From Agrococcus sp. Marseille-P2731 (lineage in GTDB: Bacteria; Actinomycetota; Actinomycetes; Actinomycetales; Microbacteriaceae): DNA of 64,000 nucleotides. The notes under the pieces are model-generated. The model had not been told where the DNA came from. It did no database searches and saw only the letters and a program-made list of their open reading frames with translations. Location of the stretch: contig NZ_FPEG01000003.1 of assembly GCF_900117395.1 (NCBI RefSeq), positions 1,178,001 to 1,242,000 of the forward strand, written 5' to 3'. Of the stretch, positions 16,668 to 25,161 are shown piece by piece. Position 1 is the first letter of the stretch. Every line of letters starts with the position of its first letter. The translations under genes were made by a program, and so were the position numbers.

Positions 16668-18182
16668 TCAGCCGTCGTGCTGCAGGCGAGCGAGCCGGTG
16701 CGCGACGTCGCGGGTCGCCGTGTACAGCGATCGGTAGTCGGCGTAGAGCGCGTCGTACCGCGCAGCGACGCCCGGATCCGGCTCCACGCGATGCGCGATC
16801 GGGTTCCAGTCGTCGATCGACACGTCGGCGATCGCTCGCGCCGCGAGGTACGCGGCCCCCAGGCTCGCGCCGACGGCGACCGTCGCCCGCTCCTGCACGA
16901 GGCCGGTGACGTCGGAGACGATCTGCGGCCACAGCGCGCTCTGCGTACCGCCGCCGACAGCGACGATCCGCTCGATCACCGCGCCGGCGCGCCGCATCTC
17001 CTCGACGTTGTGCCGCACGGCGAAGGCAGTCGCCTCGAGCGTCGCCCGATAGAGGTCGCCGCGCCCGTGGTCGAGCGTGAGACCGAGCACGGCGCCGCGC
17101 GCGTCGGGGTCGTTGATGGGCGTGCGCTCGCCCGCGAAGTACGGCAGCATCAGCAGGCCGCGGCTCCCCGGGGGAGACGACTCGGCCTCCGCGATGAGCT
17201 CCGCCCAGTCGGGTCGGCCCACGAGGTCTCGGAGCCACCCGGTGATCGCGCCGGAGGTCGCCATGCCGCCGGCGAGCGAGTAGGTGCCCGGCGCCGAGCC
17301 GACGGTGCCCCACAGCGTCGGGTGCGTCACGCGCTCGCTCGTCGTCTCGATGAGGAACATGGTGGTGCCGTACATCAGCATCAGGTCGCCGGGGCGGTGC
17401 GCGCCGACGCTCAGCGCCTCCGTCCACGCGTCGATCGTGCCGAGCGCGACGGGGATGCCGGCCGGCAGGCCCGTCTCCGCAGCGGCCGCCTGCGTGAGCG
17501 TGCCGACGACCTCCTCCGGCCACCCGAGCTCCGGGAGCTCGATGTCGCCGCGCAGGGGATCGGCCCACGGTGCGTGCCACGCGAGCGCCTCGGTGTCGTA
17601 CATGGGCGTGCACTGGCTCGCCGAGTGGTGGTCGAGGCGGTAGGCGCCCGTGAGGCGGAAGGCGAGCCACGACGCCGGCATGAAGAGGCGGCGCGCGCGC
17701 TGCCACATCATCGGCTCGTGCTCCGCGAGCCAGGCGAGCTTCGGTCCCACCGCCTGGCTCGACAGCAGCGAGCCGCCGCGCGCGAGGATCGCCTCGGCCC
17801 CCAGCTCGTCGTCGAGGCGCGCGATCTGCTCGGTCGCGCGAGTGTCGACGCCGTAGAGCACGGCCGGGCGCAGGGGCGCGCCGGCCTCGTCGGTGAGCAG
17901 GATGCACGGGCCCATCCCGCTCACGCCGACCGAGGCGATGGATGCGCCCAGGCCGTCGGATGCGAGCTCGCGCGCGATCGCGGCGAACTCCTCCCACCAC
18001 AGCGCGCCGTCCATCTCGACGTGACCGGGGCGCGGCCTGCTGGGCGCGTGCTCCCGCACCGCCTGCCGCACGATCCGGCCGCCGAGGTCGACCAGCACGC
18101 CCTTCGTGCTGGATGTGCCCACGTCGACGCCCAGCACGAGCGCGCCGGCGGCTGCGCCCGCCGCGGCGTCAGATCGAGACAT
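16668..18182 (-). CDS. FGGY-family carbohydrate kinase (xylulokinase-like)
   Basis: A 504-residue sugar kinase with the ATPase phosphate-1 motif LGVDVGTSSTKGVLVD at the N terminus, the catalytic-aspartate region GTIDAWTEALSVGAHRPGD, and the C-terminal ATP site VAVGGGTQSALWPQIVSDV. GERTPINDPDARGAVLGL is typical of the xylulokinase branch. It overlaps the end of the FucI-like isomerase by 14 bases, so the pair forms an isomerase-kinase operon that phosphorylates a ketose. The substrate need not be xylulose, because the partner is not a xylose isomerase. Expression is expected to be under the LacI protein next door. Confidence 0.88.
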   Translation of the reverse strand: MSRSDAAAGAAAGALVLGVDVGTSSTKGVLVDLGGRIVRQAVREHAPSRPRPGHVEMDGALWWEEFAAIARELASDGLGASIASVGVSGMGPCILLTDEAGAPLRPAVLYGVDTRATEQIARLDDELGAEAILARGGSLLSSQAVGPKLAWLAEHEPMMWQRARRLFMPASWLAFRLTGAYRLDHHSASQCTPMYDTEALAWHAPWADPLRGDIELPELGWPEEVVGTLTQAAAAETGLPAGIPVALGTIDAWTEALSVGAHRPGDLMLMYGTTMFLIETTSERVTHPTLWGTVGSAPGTYSLAGGMATSGAITGWLRDLVGRPDWAELIAEAESSPPGSRGLLMLPYFAGERTPINDPDARGAVLGLTLDHGRGDLYRATLEATAFAVRHNVEEMRRAGAVIERIVAVGGGTQSALWPQIVSDVTGLVQERATVAVGASLGAAYLAARAIADVSIDDWNPIAHRVEPDPGVAARYDALYADYRSLYTATRDVAHRLARLQHDG

Positions 18183-19815
18183 CGCCTGCCAGGTGCACGT
18201 GGATGCCGAGGCCGTCGAGCATCGCCGCCTTCGCGACGAGCGCGCGATCGGCCGCCGCGGCGTCGGGGGCGTAGGCGACCTGCACGTGGTTGGCCTTGTG
18301 CCTGCCCATGAACTGGTCGCGGCTCACGCCGTGCAGCACGGCGTGCATGATCGGCCACTCGGGGTTGGTCGCCTCCTTGCGGCGGGTCGACTCCTCGTCG
18401 GGCAGCGCGATCGCGCTGCCGCGGCCCATGTCGACGTGCAGCGCGCCGTCCATCACGTAGACGCGCGACCACACGATCTCGCCCGCTCGCGAGACGCCGT
18501 TGATCGTGCTGCCGCCCGCGGGGAAGAACACGTTCCCCTGGCGCCAGCCCTCGGCGCCGGCGTAGCCGCCCTCGAGGTGCGACGGCGGCACCGATCCGGA
18601 GATCTCGAAGGCCCAGACGAAGCGACCGTCGAACTCCTCGCCCCAGCGCACGTCGTGCAGCGTGTTCGCGGGGTCGAGCCCCATCGCTGTCCAGATGCGC
18701 GTCGTGATGAGCGCATCCACCGCGACGCCCTCGTCGACCTCGTTGAAGTGGGGGATCGAGGCGCCCTCGCGGATGATCGTCGAGCCGTCGCGCCGCGACA
18801 CGGGCGGGCGCTGCACGTTGTTGAGGATGCCCTCGACGAGGTCGCTCGCGGGCGTGAGGTCCTTGAGGCCCTGCTGGTACTGGATGCCGACGGCGTCGAG
18901 CCCGAAGTCGTCGACCATCCGCACGGCGGCGACGTACATGCGCGCCTGCTCGAGCAGCTGCGCCTCGGTGAGCTCGGTGTCGTGGTCGGTGCCGACGCGG
19001 AAGGTCATGCCCGCCGAGCGCAGCCAGTCGATCACGGCGGCCGCATCCTCGTCGGAGACCGTGCGCATCTCGGCGAACAGGGCGCTCTGCGACAGGCGCT
19101 CCTTGTAGATGCCGATGGGGTTCAGCAGCTCGTCGTCGATGATGGCGTTGTACATGCCCATGCAGCCCTCGTCGAAGATGCCGATGAGCGCCTGCTCGGA
19201 GCGGAGCTGCTCGGCGAGCGCGACGCCGAGCTCGCGCTCGGGCGAGTCGGCGAGCGGCGGCAGGTCGCGGACGTGGGATGCGTCGTGGACGATGGTCCCC
19301 GTCTCCACCCACTCCGCCAGCCGGGCGCGGAACCACTCGTCCGTGAAGTCGACGCTCCAGAGGGTGGCGTAGTCGCGCTGCATCTTTGTGAGGCCGCCGT
19401 TGAGGTTGAGCAGCCCGACGAGGCCGGGCCAGTCGGCCGCGAAGTTGCCGACGGTGAGCACGGGCCCGCGGTGCTTGCGCAGGCCGGCCAGCACGTGGCT
19501 GGAGTACTGCCACACGGCCTCCGCGACGACCACGGGCGCGTCGAGCGGCACGGCGCGGAAGACCTCGATGCCCATGCGCTGGCTGTCGATGAAGCCGTGG
19601 CCCTTCTCGGCGTCGAACGGGTGCGCACGCTCGACGCTCCACCCGAGCGCCTCGAAGGCGGCCGCGAGGTCGCGCTCCATCGCCTCCTGCGTCGACCATC
19701 CCGCGGTGTTCGCCGCCGGGCGGCCGTCGCCGCTCGCGACGAGGTACACGGTGCGGGGCGCCGCGGAGGGCGGCTGGATCGGCGTCGGCAGTGCGTAGAC
19801 GGCGTCGGTTGGCAC
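18169..19815 (-). CDS. L-fucose/arabinose isomerase-like protein (FucI superfamily)
   Basis: A 548-residue protein that resembles the FucI/AraA-type ketol isomerases, which interconvert aldoses and ketoses with a divalent metal. Recognisable stretches are FDEGCMGMYNAIIDDELLNP, DAVGIQYQQGLKD, HFNEVDEGVAVDAL and MGRHKANHVQVAY near the C terminus. GTG 19815 is set by GAGGGAGA seven bases before it; an upstream open stretch runs back through the promoter and is not coding. It is co-transcribed with the FGGY kinase. The substrate is unknown; a glutamine appears where I would expect an acidic metal ligand, so catalysis should be tested rather than assumed. Confidence 0.8.
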   Translation of the reverse strand: MPTDAVYALPTPIQPPSAAPRTVYLVASGDGRPAANTAGWSTQEAMERDLAAAFEALGWSVERAHPFDAEKGHGFIDSQRMGIEVFRAVPLDAPVVVAEAVWQYSSHVLAGLRKHRGPVLTVGNFAADWPGLVGLLNLNGGLTKMQRDYATLWSVDFTDEWFRARLAEWVETGTIVHDASHVRDLPPLADSPERELGVALAEQLRSEQALIGIFDEGCMGMYNAIIDDELLNPIGIYKERLSQSALFAEMRTVSDEDAAAVIDWLRSAGMTFRVGTDHDTELTEAQLLEQARMYVAAVRMVDDFGLDAVGIQYQQGLKDLTPASDLVEGILNNVQRPPVSRRDGSTIIREGASIPHFNEVDEGVAVDALITTRIWTAMGLDPANTLHDVRWGEEFDGRFVWAFEISGSVPPSHLEGGYAGAEGWRQGNVFFPAGGSTINGVSRAGEIVWSRVYVMDGALHVDMGRGSAIALPDEESTRRKEATNPEWPIMHAVLHGVSRDQFMGRHKANHVQVAYAPDAAAADRALVAKAAMLDGLGIHVHLAGDVSI

Positions 19816-19877
19816 GGGATCTCCCTCGATCGTTCGGCGCGACGGTCGTCGTCGAGCCACTCGACGGCCACTCTGCC

Positions 19878-19890
19878 AGAAATCGATTTC
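19878..19890. promoter_or_regulatory. LacI-type operator between the isomerase and regulator genes
   Basis: GAAATCGATTTC (19879-19890) is a perfect palindrome with the central CG typical of LacI-family sites. On the minus strand it sits in the 17-base spacer of TTGAGT ... CAGAGT ahead of the isomerase; on the plus strand it lies just before the regulator's TAGAAT box. The core AGAAATCGATT recurs at 21016. Confidence 0.75.
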
Positions 19891-19912
19891 GCACTCAAGG
19901 CGGTCTCGGTCG

Positions 19913-19918
19913 TAGAAT
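19913..19918 (+). promoter_or_regulatory. -10 box TAGAAT for the LacI-family regulator
   Basis: TAGAAT lies 47 bases before ATG 19966, right after the operator, so the regulator probably represses itself. No good -35 box is visible. Confidence 0.45.
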
Positions 19919-19965
19919 GCGGGAGGCCGAAGGACGCGGATGTGTCGGCTCGATCTGGAGGGCAC

Positions 19966-20958
19966 ATGGTGCAGCGCGCGAAGCTCAGCGACGTGGCTCG
20001 GCTCGCGGGTGTCTCGCAGGCGACCGCCTCGCGCGTGCTGAACGGTCTCGGCACCGTCGATCCGACGCTCGCCGAGCGCGTGCACGACGCCAAGCGCAAG
20101 CTCGGCTACCGCAGCAACTCGCTCGCCCGCGGCCTTCGCCGCCGCGCGAACAACGTCGTCGGCGTCGTCGTGCCCGACGTGACGAATCCGTTCTTCACGG
20201 ATGTGGTGCGCGGGGTCGAGGACGCCATCTCGCCCTCCGGGCACCTCCTGGTGCTCTGCAACAGCGACGAGTCGGCGGTCAAGGAGCGGCAGTACCTCGG
20301 CCTGCTCGTCGACCAGCAGGTCGCGGGGGTCGTGATCGCGCCCGTCCACGAGTCGGAGGAGGGCATCGCCGCGGTGCTCGACGGCACCCCCGCGGTGGCC
20401 GTGGACCGGCGCCTGCAGCTGCCGGGCGTCGACAGCGTGACGCTCGACAACGTCGGCGGGGCCAAGGAGCTCGTGCGCTTCCTGCTGCAGCGCACGCCGG
20501 ACGTCGCGATCATCGCCGGCCCCGTCACGAGCACGACCGGGCGGGAGCGGCTGCAGGGCTACCGCGAGGCGATCGAGGAGGCGGGCCTGCACTCGCGGCT
20601 CGACTGGATCGTCGAGGGCGACTACTCGGAGAGCGGCGGCTACGAGGCGGCGATGCGCCTGCTCGAGGCGGAGGCGATGCCGTCCGCGATCTTCAGCGCG
20701 AACAACCTCATGGCGCAGGGCCTGCTGCGTGCGCTCGCCGAGCGCGGGATCGACCGGGAGGCGCTGGCGCTCGCCTCCTTCGGCCCGCTCGGGCGAGCGC
20801 CGGGCGTGGGCTGGGGTGCGGTCTCGAGCGTCGCCTCGCTCGACCTGCCGAGCTATGAGATCGGCGCTCGCGCCGCCGCGATGCTGCTCGAGCGCATCGA
20901 CGGGCTCGACGTCGAGGCCAGGAGCGAGCGCCTCGAGCACGGCAGCGTGCTCACCTGA
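19966..20958 (+). CDS. LacI-family transcriptional regulator
   Basis: A 330-residue LacI/GalR repressor. The DNA-binding part is KLSDVARLAGVSQATASRVL followed by the hinge region SNSLARGLRRRANNVVGVVV; the rest is a periplasmic-binding-protein-like sensor (PDVTNPFFTDVVRGVED, DNVGGAKELV, FSANNLMAQGLLRAL). GGAG lies seven bases before ATG 19966. It sits between the isomerase-kinase operon and the transporter-lyase operon, and near-identical palindromes lie in both control regions, so it very likely controls both. The inducer should be the transported substrate or a phosphorylated intermediate. Confidence 0.93.
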   Translation: MVQRAKLSDVARLAGVSQATASRVLNGLGTVDPTLAERVHDAKRKLGYRSNSLARGLRRRANNVVGVVVPDVTNPFFTDVVRGVEDAISPSGHLLVLCNSDESAVKERQYLGLLVDQQVAGVVIAPVHESEEGIAAVLDGTPAVAVDRRLQLPGVDSVTLDNVGGAKELVRFLLQRTPDVAIIAGPVTSTTGRERLQGYREAIEEAGLHSRLDWIVEGDYSESGGYEAAMRLLEAEAMPSAIFSANNLMAQGLLRALAERGIDREALALASFGPLGRAPGVGWGAVSSVASLDLPSYEIGARAAAMLLERIDGLDVEARSERLEHGSVLT

Positions 20959-20982
20959 TCGGACGGATCGGGACGTGCCGTG

Positions 20983-21026
20983 TTGACATCCGGCCGCCGC
21001 GTTCCTACGATGTGGAGAAATCGATT
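20983..21026 (+). promoter_or_regulatory. Promoter and LacI operator of the tripartite transporter operon
   Basis: TTGACA (20983-20988), a 17-base spacer and TACGAT (21006-21011) form the best sigma-A promoter in the window. AGAAATCGATT (21016-21026) follows at the expected transcription start and is identical over 11 bases to the operator core at 19878-19888. Repression by the adjacent LacI protein is the natural reading. Confidence 0.8.
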
Positions 21027-21105
21027 GCTGAAGATCCGGTCATCCGGTCGGCATCCGATCACTGCCCCGGCGACGACGCCGCGGGACCGACAAGGGAGTT
21101 GAACT

Positions 21106-22056
21106 GTGATCCGTAGAACTGCAACGACGATGCTCGTCGGGACGATCGCCGCCGCGACGGTGCTCACTGGCTGCACCCCGGTGGCCGAGGGGAGCGACGA
21201 CTTCCCGGCCAACGACATCCGCCTCATCATCCAGGCAGACCCCGGTGGCGGCTCCGACCTCTCGAGCCGTGCGCTCGCGACCGAGCTCGAGGGCATCCTC
21301 GGCGTCTCGATCATCCCGGAGAACATGCCGGGAGCCTCGGGCGCCATCGCCATGGAGTACGTGCGCGACCAGGACCCCACCGGCTACGTCATCGGCTTCT
21401 CGCCGGTCGAGATCGCCATGCTCAACACCACGCAGGGCGCCGACGTCATGCCTGAGGACTTCGGCTTCCTCGGCCAGATCATGCTCGCGCCCGGTGTCAT
21501 CTCGGTCGCCGCCGACAGCCCGTTCGAGACGCTGCAGGACCTCGTCGACGCAGGGGCGGATGCGCCGCTGACGGTCGCGAACTCCGGCGCCGGCTCGATC
21601 TGGGAGGCCGCGACGCTCGGCATCAACGAGGCGACCGGCGCGCAGCTCACGCCCGTCGCCTACGACGGCGGCGCCACCGCGGTCGCGGCCGCGGCCTCCG
21701 GAGAGGCCGACGCTGCCGTCTCCGGCGCCGGCGAGGCGATCGGCCAGGGCGACGCAGTGCGCATCCTGGGCGTCATGAACGACGAGCGCCACCCCGACCT
21801 GCCTGACGTCGAGACCTTCGAGGAGGCCATCGGCGAGGACGTGCAGTTCGGCGGCTGGGGCGGCATCTACACCCAGGGCGAGGTCCCCGAGGACGTGCGC
21901 GAGACGCTCGAGGCCGCGGTGGCAGAGGCCGTCGAGTCCGAGGGCTACACGGCGTTCCAGGAGAACGCCGGCAACCTCGTCGTCTACCGCGACGCAGAGG
22001 AGTTCACCTCCTTCGTGTCCGAGCAGTTCTCCACCTTCCAGTCCCTGCTCGGCTGA
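21106..22056 (+). CDS. tctC: Tripartite transporter solute-binding lipoprotein (TctC/Bug family)
   Basis: A 316-residue extracytoplasmic binding protein. It starts with GTG 21106 after AAGGGAG, has a lipoprotein signal peptide with the lipobox LTGC (lipidated C23), and shows the Bug-family pattern IRLIIQADPGGGSDLSSRAL then NMPGASGAIAMEYV. It would capture the substrate outside the membrane and hand it to the TctAB proteins encoded next. Tricarboxylates are only one of many ligands in the family; carboxylated sugars are also known types, so the name is by homology, not by substrate. It is the first gene of the LacI-controlled operon. Confidence 0.9.
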   Translation: MIRRTATTMLVGTIAAATVLTGCTPVAEGSDDFPANDIRLIIQADPGGGSDLSSRALATELEGILGVSIIPENMPGASGAIAMEYVRDQDPTGYVIGFSPVEIAMLNTTQGADVMPEDFGFLGQIMLAPGVISVAADSPFETLQDLVDAGADAPLTVANSGAGSIWEAATLGINEATGAQLTPVAYDGGATAVAAAASGEADAAVSGAGEAIGQGDAVRILGVMNDERHPDLPDVETFEEAIGEDVQFGGWGGIYTQGEVPEDVRETLEAAVAEAVESEGYTAFQENAGNLVVYRDAEEFTSFVSEQFSTFQSLLG

Positions 22057-22127
22057 TCGCACGGGTGCCGGGCGCGAGCCCGGCACCCGGCGCCACCGAG
22101 ACTCCGCGACGCGCTGAGGAGCAGTCG

Positions 22128-22670
22128 ATGAAGAGCCCCAGCCCCACTGAAGCGCTCGAGCCCCCGATCGAGGACACCGAGCATCCGACGGCGTCGCGAC
22201 GCACCGAGGTCATCATCGCGATCGTGGCGATCGCGTTCATGGCCGCGGCGATCGTGCTGGCGCAGGGCATCGAGCTCCGGCGCGAGCCCGCCGAGGGCCA
22301 GATCGGCGCCCGGTTCTGGCCCTCGCTGCTCGCGATCGTCGGACTCGCGCTCGCGATCTGGCGCCTCGTGATCGCGATCGTCAGCGCGCCCGACGATCGC
22401 AGCGACCAGGAGGTCGTCTCGGCGGGTGGCTACCGGCGGCTCGCGCTGACGCTGCTCCTGACGATCGCGTTCATCGCCCTGTGGAGCATCCGCAGCGTCG
22501 TCGCCTTCGGCTTCCGCTTCGAGGTCTTCCCCGTGCTCTGCGCGCTGTTCCTCGTCGGTCTCGTCTGGCTCTACGGGGGCCGCGGCTGGAAGGCGCTCGT
22601 GCTCTTCCCCGCGCTGCTCACGGCGGGCATCTACGTCATCTTCCACGTGCTGCTGAGGATCCCGCTGTGA
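22128..22670 (+). CDS. tctB: Tripartite transporter small membrane subunit (TctB family)
   Basis: A 180-residue protein with four hydrophobic segments, the size and topology of TctB small subunits. The conserved part includes GQIGARFWPSLLAIVGLALAI and FEVFPVLCALFLVG. GAGGAG lies about six bases before ATG 22128. Its stop overlaps the GTG of tctA (GTGA). It pairs with TctA to form the transmembrane part of the carrier. The N-terminal 25 residues are acidic and cytoplasmic. Confidence 0.87.
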   Translation: MKSPSPTEALEPPIEDTEHPTASRRTEVIIAIVAIAFMAAAIVLAQGIELRREPAEGQIGARFWPSLLAIVGLALAIWRLVIAIVSAPDDRSDQEVVSAGGYRRLALTLLLTIAFIALWSIRSVVAFGFRFEVFPVLCALFLVGLVWLYGGRGWKALVLFPALLTAGIYVIFHVLLRIPL

Positions 22671-24286
22671 ACGTCATCGTCGAGGGCCTGTCCGCCCTGC
22701 TCACCCTCGAGGTCGCCGGCTGCATGCTGCTGGGCCTCGTGCTCGGCCTGCTCGTCGGCGCCTTCCCCGGCGTCACCGCGACGATGGCCGTCGCGCTCGC
22801 CGCCGGTTTCACGCTCACCCTCGACCCGGTGCCGGGGCTCGCGGTGCTGCTGACGATCTACGTCGCTGCCAACTTCGGCGACCGCATCCCCTCGATCCTC
22901 ATCAACACCCCGGGCACGCCTGCGTCGATCGCGACGACGCTCGACGGCTACCCGATGGCGAAGCAGGGCAAGGCGGGCCTCGCGCTCACCATGTCCGCGC
23001 TCGTGTCGGCCGCGGCCATCCTGCTGAGCATGCTGCTGTTCGCGGTGGCGGCCATCCCCGTCGCGACGCTCGCCCGTGACTACTTCCGCTCGCCCGAGCT
23101 GTTCGCGCTCGTCGTCTTCGGCCTCACCGTCATGATCGGCATCACCTCGAAGTCGGTGCTGAAGGGCATGCTCGCCGGCGTCTTCGGCCTCCTGCTCGGC
23201 ACCGTCGGGCTCTACTCCGCGACGGGGGACCAGCGCTTCAGCTTCGGCAACGCGAACCTCGCGGCCGACGGCTTCAGCTTCATCGCCGTCATCATCGGCC
23301 TCTTCGGCGTGGCCGAGCTCTTCGACCAGATGCTGACGCACCAGCAGCGGCGCATCAAGCCGATCTCCTCGCTCGGGCGCTGGTGGCCGAACAAGGCCGA
23401 GTACCGTCGCTCGGCGAAGCCCTTCGGCATCGCCGCCGGCGTCGGCACCGTCGTGGGTCTGGTGCCCGCAGCGGGCGGCGACATCGCCGGCCTGGTCGGC
23501 TGGGATCGCGCGCGGCGCGCATCGAAGACGAAGGACAGCTTCGGCAAGGGCAACATCGAGGGCGTCGTCGCCGCCGACACCGCGTCCAGCGCCACGCTCG
23601 GCGGTTCGCTCACGACGACCATGGCGCTCGGCATCCCCGGCGACTCGGTGATGGCCGTCATGATCGGCTCGATGCTCATCTGGGGGCTGCAGCCCGGCCC
23701 GCAGCTGTTCACCTCGCGCCCTGACCTCGTCGTCAGCATCACGGGGATCATGGTGATCGCCACGATCATCGCCCTGCTCGCGAGCCTCGCGCGGCTGCGA
23801 GGCATGGTGCGCCTGCTTGACACGCCCGTGCGCTTCCTGTGGCCGGTCATCCTGGTCTTCTGCATGATCGGCACCTACGCCACGACGAACAACCTCTTCA
23901 CCGTCGGCACGATGCTGCTCTTCGGGGTCGTGGGCCTCGTCTTCAAGCGCATGAGCATCCCCGCGGGCCCCGTCGTCCTCGGCCTCCTCCTCGGGCCCAT
24001 CGCCGAGGAGAACCTCTCGCGCTCCCTCGTCCTGTCGCAGGGCCGGCCCTTCTTCGAGGTGTGGAGCCCCATCGCGCTCGTGCTGCTCGCGCTCTCGGCC
24101 TTCTCGCTGCTGTGGCCGCTGCTGCGCCGCCTCTTCACCAAGGGCGGGCGCGGCGGCAGCCTCGAGGACAGCATCGCTGGCAGCATCACCGAGGGCTTCT
24201 CCGACACCTCGACCCCCAACACCGAGGTGGTCGCCGCTGCCGACCTCGCCGCGACCACCGACCGAAACGAGAAGGACGCACCATGA
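22667..24286 (+). CDS. tctA: Tripartite transporter large membrane subunit (TctA family)
   Basis: A 539-residue permease with about eleven to twelve helices. Family signatures include GLLVGAFPGVTATMAVAL, NFGDRIPSILINTPGTPAS, LDGYPMAKQGKAGLAL, GLVPAAGGDIAGLV and TTTMALGIPGDSVMAVMIG. The last 50 residues are a hydrophilic tail rich in Ser, Thr and Ala. It overlaps tctB by four bases upstream and the lyase gene by four bases downstream (ATGA), so transport and first catabolic step are translationally linked. Uptake is driven by an ion gradient, not ATP. Confidence 0.92.
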   Translation: MNVIVEGLSALLTLEVAGCMLLGLVLGLLVGAFPGVTATMAVALAAGFTLTLDPVPGLAVLLTIYVAANFGDRIPSILINTPGTPASIATTLDGYPMAKQGKAGLALTMSALVSAAAILLSMLLFAVAAIPVATLARDYFRSPELFALVVFGLTVMIGITSKSVLKGMLAGVFGLLLGTVGLYSATGDQRFSFGNANLAADGFSFIAVIIGLFGVAELFDQMLTHQQRRIKPISSLGRWWPNKAEYRRSAKPFGIAAGVGTVVGLVPAAGGDIAGLVGWDRARRASKTKDSFGKGNIEGVVAADTASSATLGGSLTTTMALGIPGDSVMAVMIGSMLIWGLQPGPQLFTSRPDLVVSITGIMVIATIIALLASLARLRGMVRLLDTPVRFLWPVILVFCMIGTYATTNNLFTVGTMLLFGVVGLVFKRMSIPAGPVVLGLLLGPIAEENLSRSLVLSQGRPFFEVWSPIALVLLALSAFSLLWPLLRRLFTKGGRGGSLEDSIAGSITEGFSDTSTPNTEVVAAADLAATTDRNEKDAP

Positions 24287-25161
24287 GCCCCGCACCCCGC
24301 CGAGACATCATCACCGCCGTGCCCGTGGCGTTCCGCGAGGATGGCGCGCTCGACCTCGAGGGATCGAGCGCCATCATGCGGTACGTCGCGCAGTCGGGGA
24401 ACGAGGGCGCCTTCGTCCTCGGCACGACCGGCGAGTTCGTGGCGCTCAGCGAGGAGGAGCGCGGGCGTCTCGTCGAAGCGGCGATCGAGGTGCTCTCGCC
24501 CGTCATGCGCGTCATCGTGCACGTCGGCGCTGGCAGCCTCGCCGAGGTGCTGCGCCTGATCGCCCAGGCGCGAGCGGCCGGCGCGCGCGAGATCGCGGTG
24601 CTCACGCCCTACTACCTGCCGGCGAGCGACGCGGCGCTGCGCACCTTCTTCCGCGCGGTGTCGGATGCGTCCGCCGGCCTCGACGTGTACGTCTACGTCT
24701 ACCGCAAGCGCGCGAACAACTTCGTGTCGGAGGACCTCATGGCCGAGATCGCCGCCCTGCCGAACTTCGTCGGCGCCAAGGTCAGCGAGGAGTCGCTCGA
24801 GCAGCTCGCCGCCTACCGCGCGGTCGTGCCGGAGGACTTCATCATCTACACCGGCGCCGACGCGGACCTGCTGCGAGTGACCGACTTCGGCGCCCAGGGC
24901 GTCATCTCCGGAGTCTCCTCGGTGCTGCCCAAGCCGTTCCGCGCCGGCCTGGCCGTCGCGGGCTCGGATGACGCGGATGCCGTCGCCGCCGCGCAGCGCG
25001 ACATCGACGACGCGGTCGGCGCCATCGCGGGCGACATGGGCCGGATGAAGGCGGCCTACGCCCTCATGGGCATCGACGCCGGGACGACGCGCATGGCGAT
25101 CGAGCCGCCGAGCGAGGCGACGGTCGAGGTGCTGCGCGCAGCGATCGCGGCTCATGCCTGA
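24283..25161 (+). CDS. DapA/NAL-superfamily aldolase or dehydratase (not DHDPS)
   Basis: A 292-residue class I lyase of the dihydrodipicolinate synthase / N-acetylneuraminate lyase superfamily, acting on a 2-keto acid through a Schiff base. The imine-forming lysine is K166 in GAKVSEES, the tyrosine is near 138-140 in VYVYVYRKR, and the loop GTTGEFVAL (47-55) matches the pyruvate-binding GTTGE. The YNVPxR that follows the tyrosine in true DHDPS is absent, and the setting is a catabolic operon, so lysine synthesis is unlikely. It is translationally coupled to tctA. A keto-deoxy sugar acid lyase or dehydratase is the best guess. Confidence 0.85.
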   Translation: MSPAPRRDIITAVPVAFREDGALDLEGSSAIMRYVAQSGNEGAFVLGTTGEFVALSEEERGRLVEAAIEVLSPVMRVIVHVGAGSLAEVLRLIAQARAAGAREIAVLTPYYLPASDAALRTFFRAVSDASAGLDVYVYVYRKRANNFVSEDLMAEIAALPNFVGAKVSEESLEQLAAYRAVVPEDFIIYTGADADLLRVTDFGAQGVISGVSSVLPKPFRAGLAVAGSDDADAVAAAQRDIDDAVGAIAGDMGRMKAAYALMGIDAGTTRMAIEPPSEATVEVLRAAIAAHA

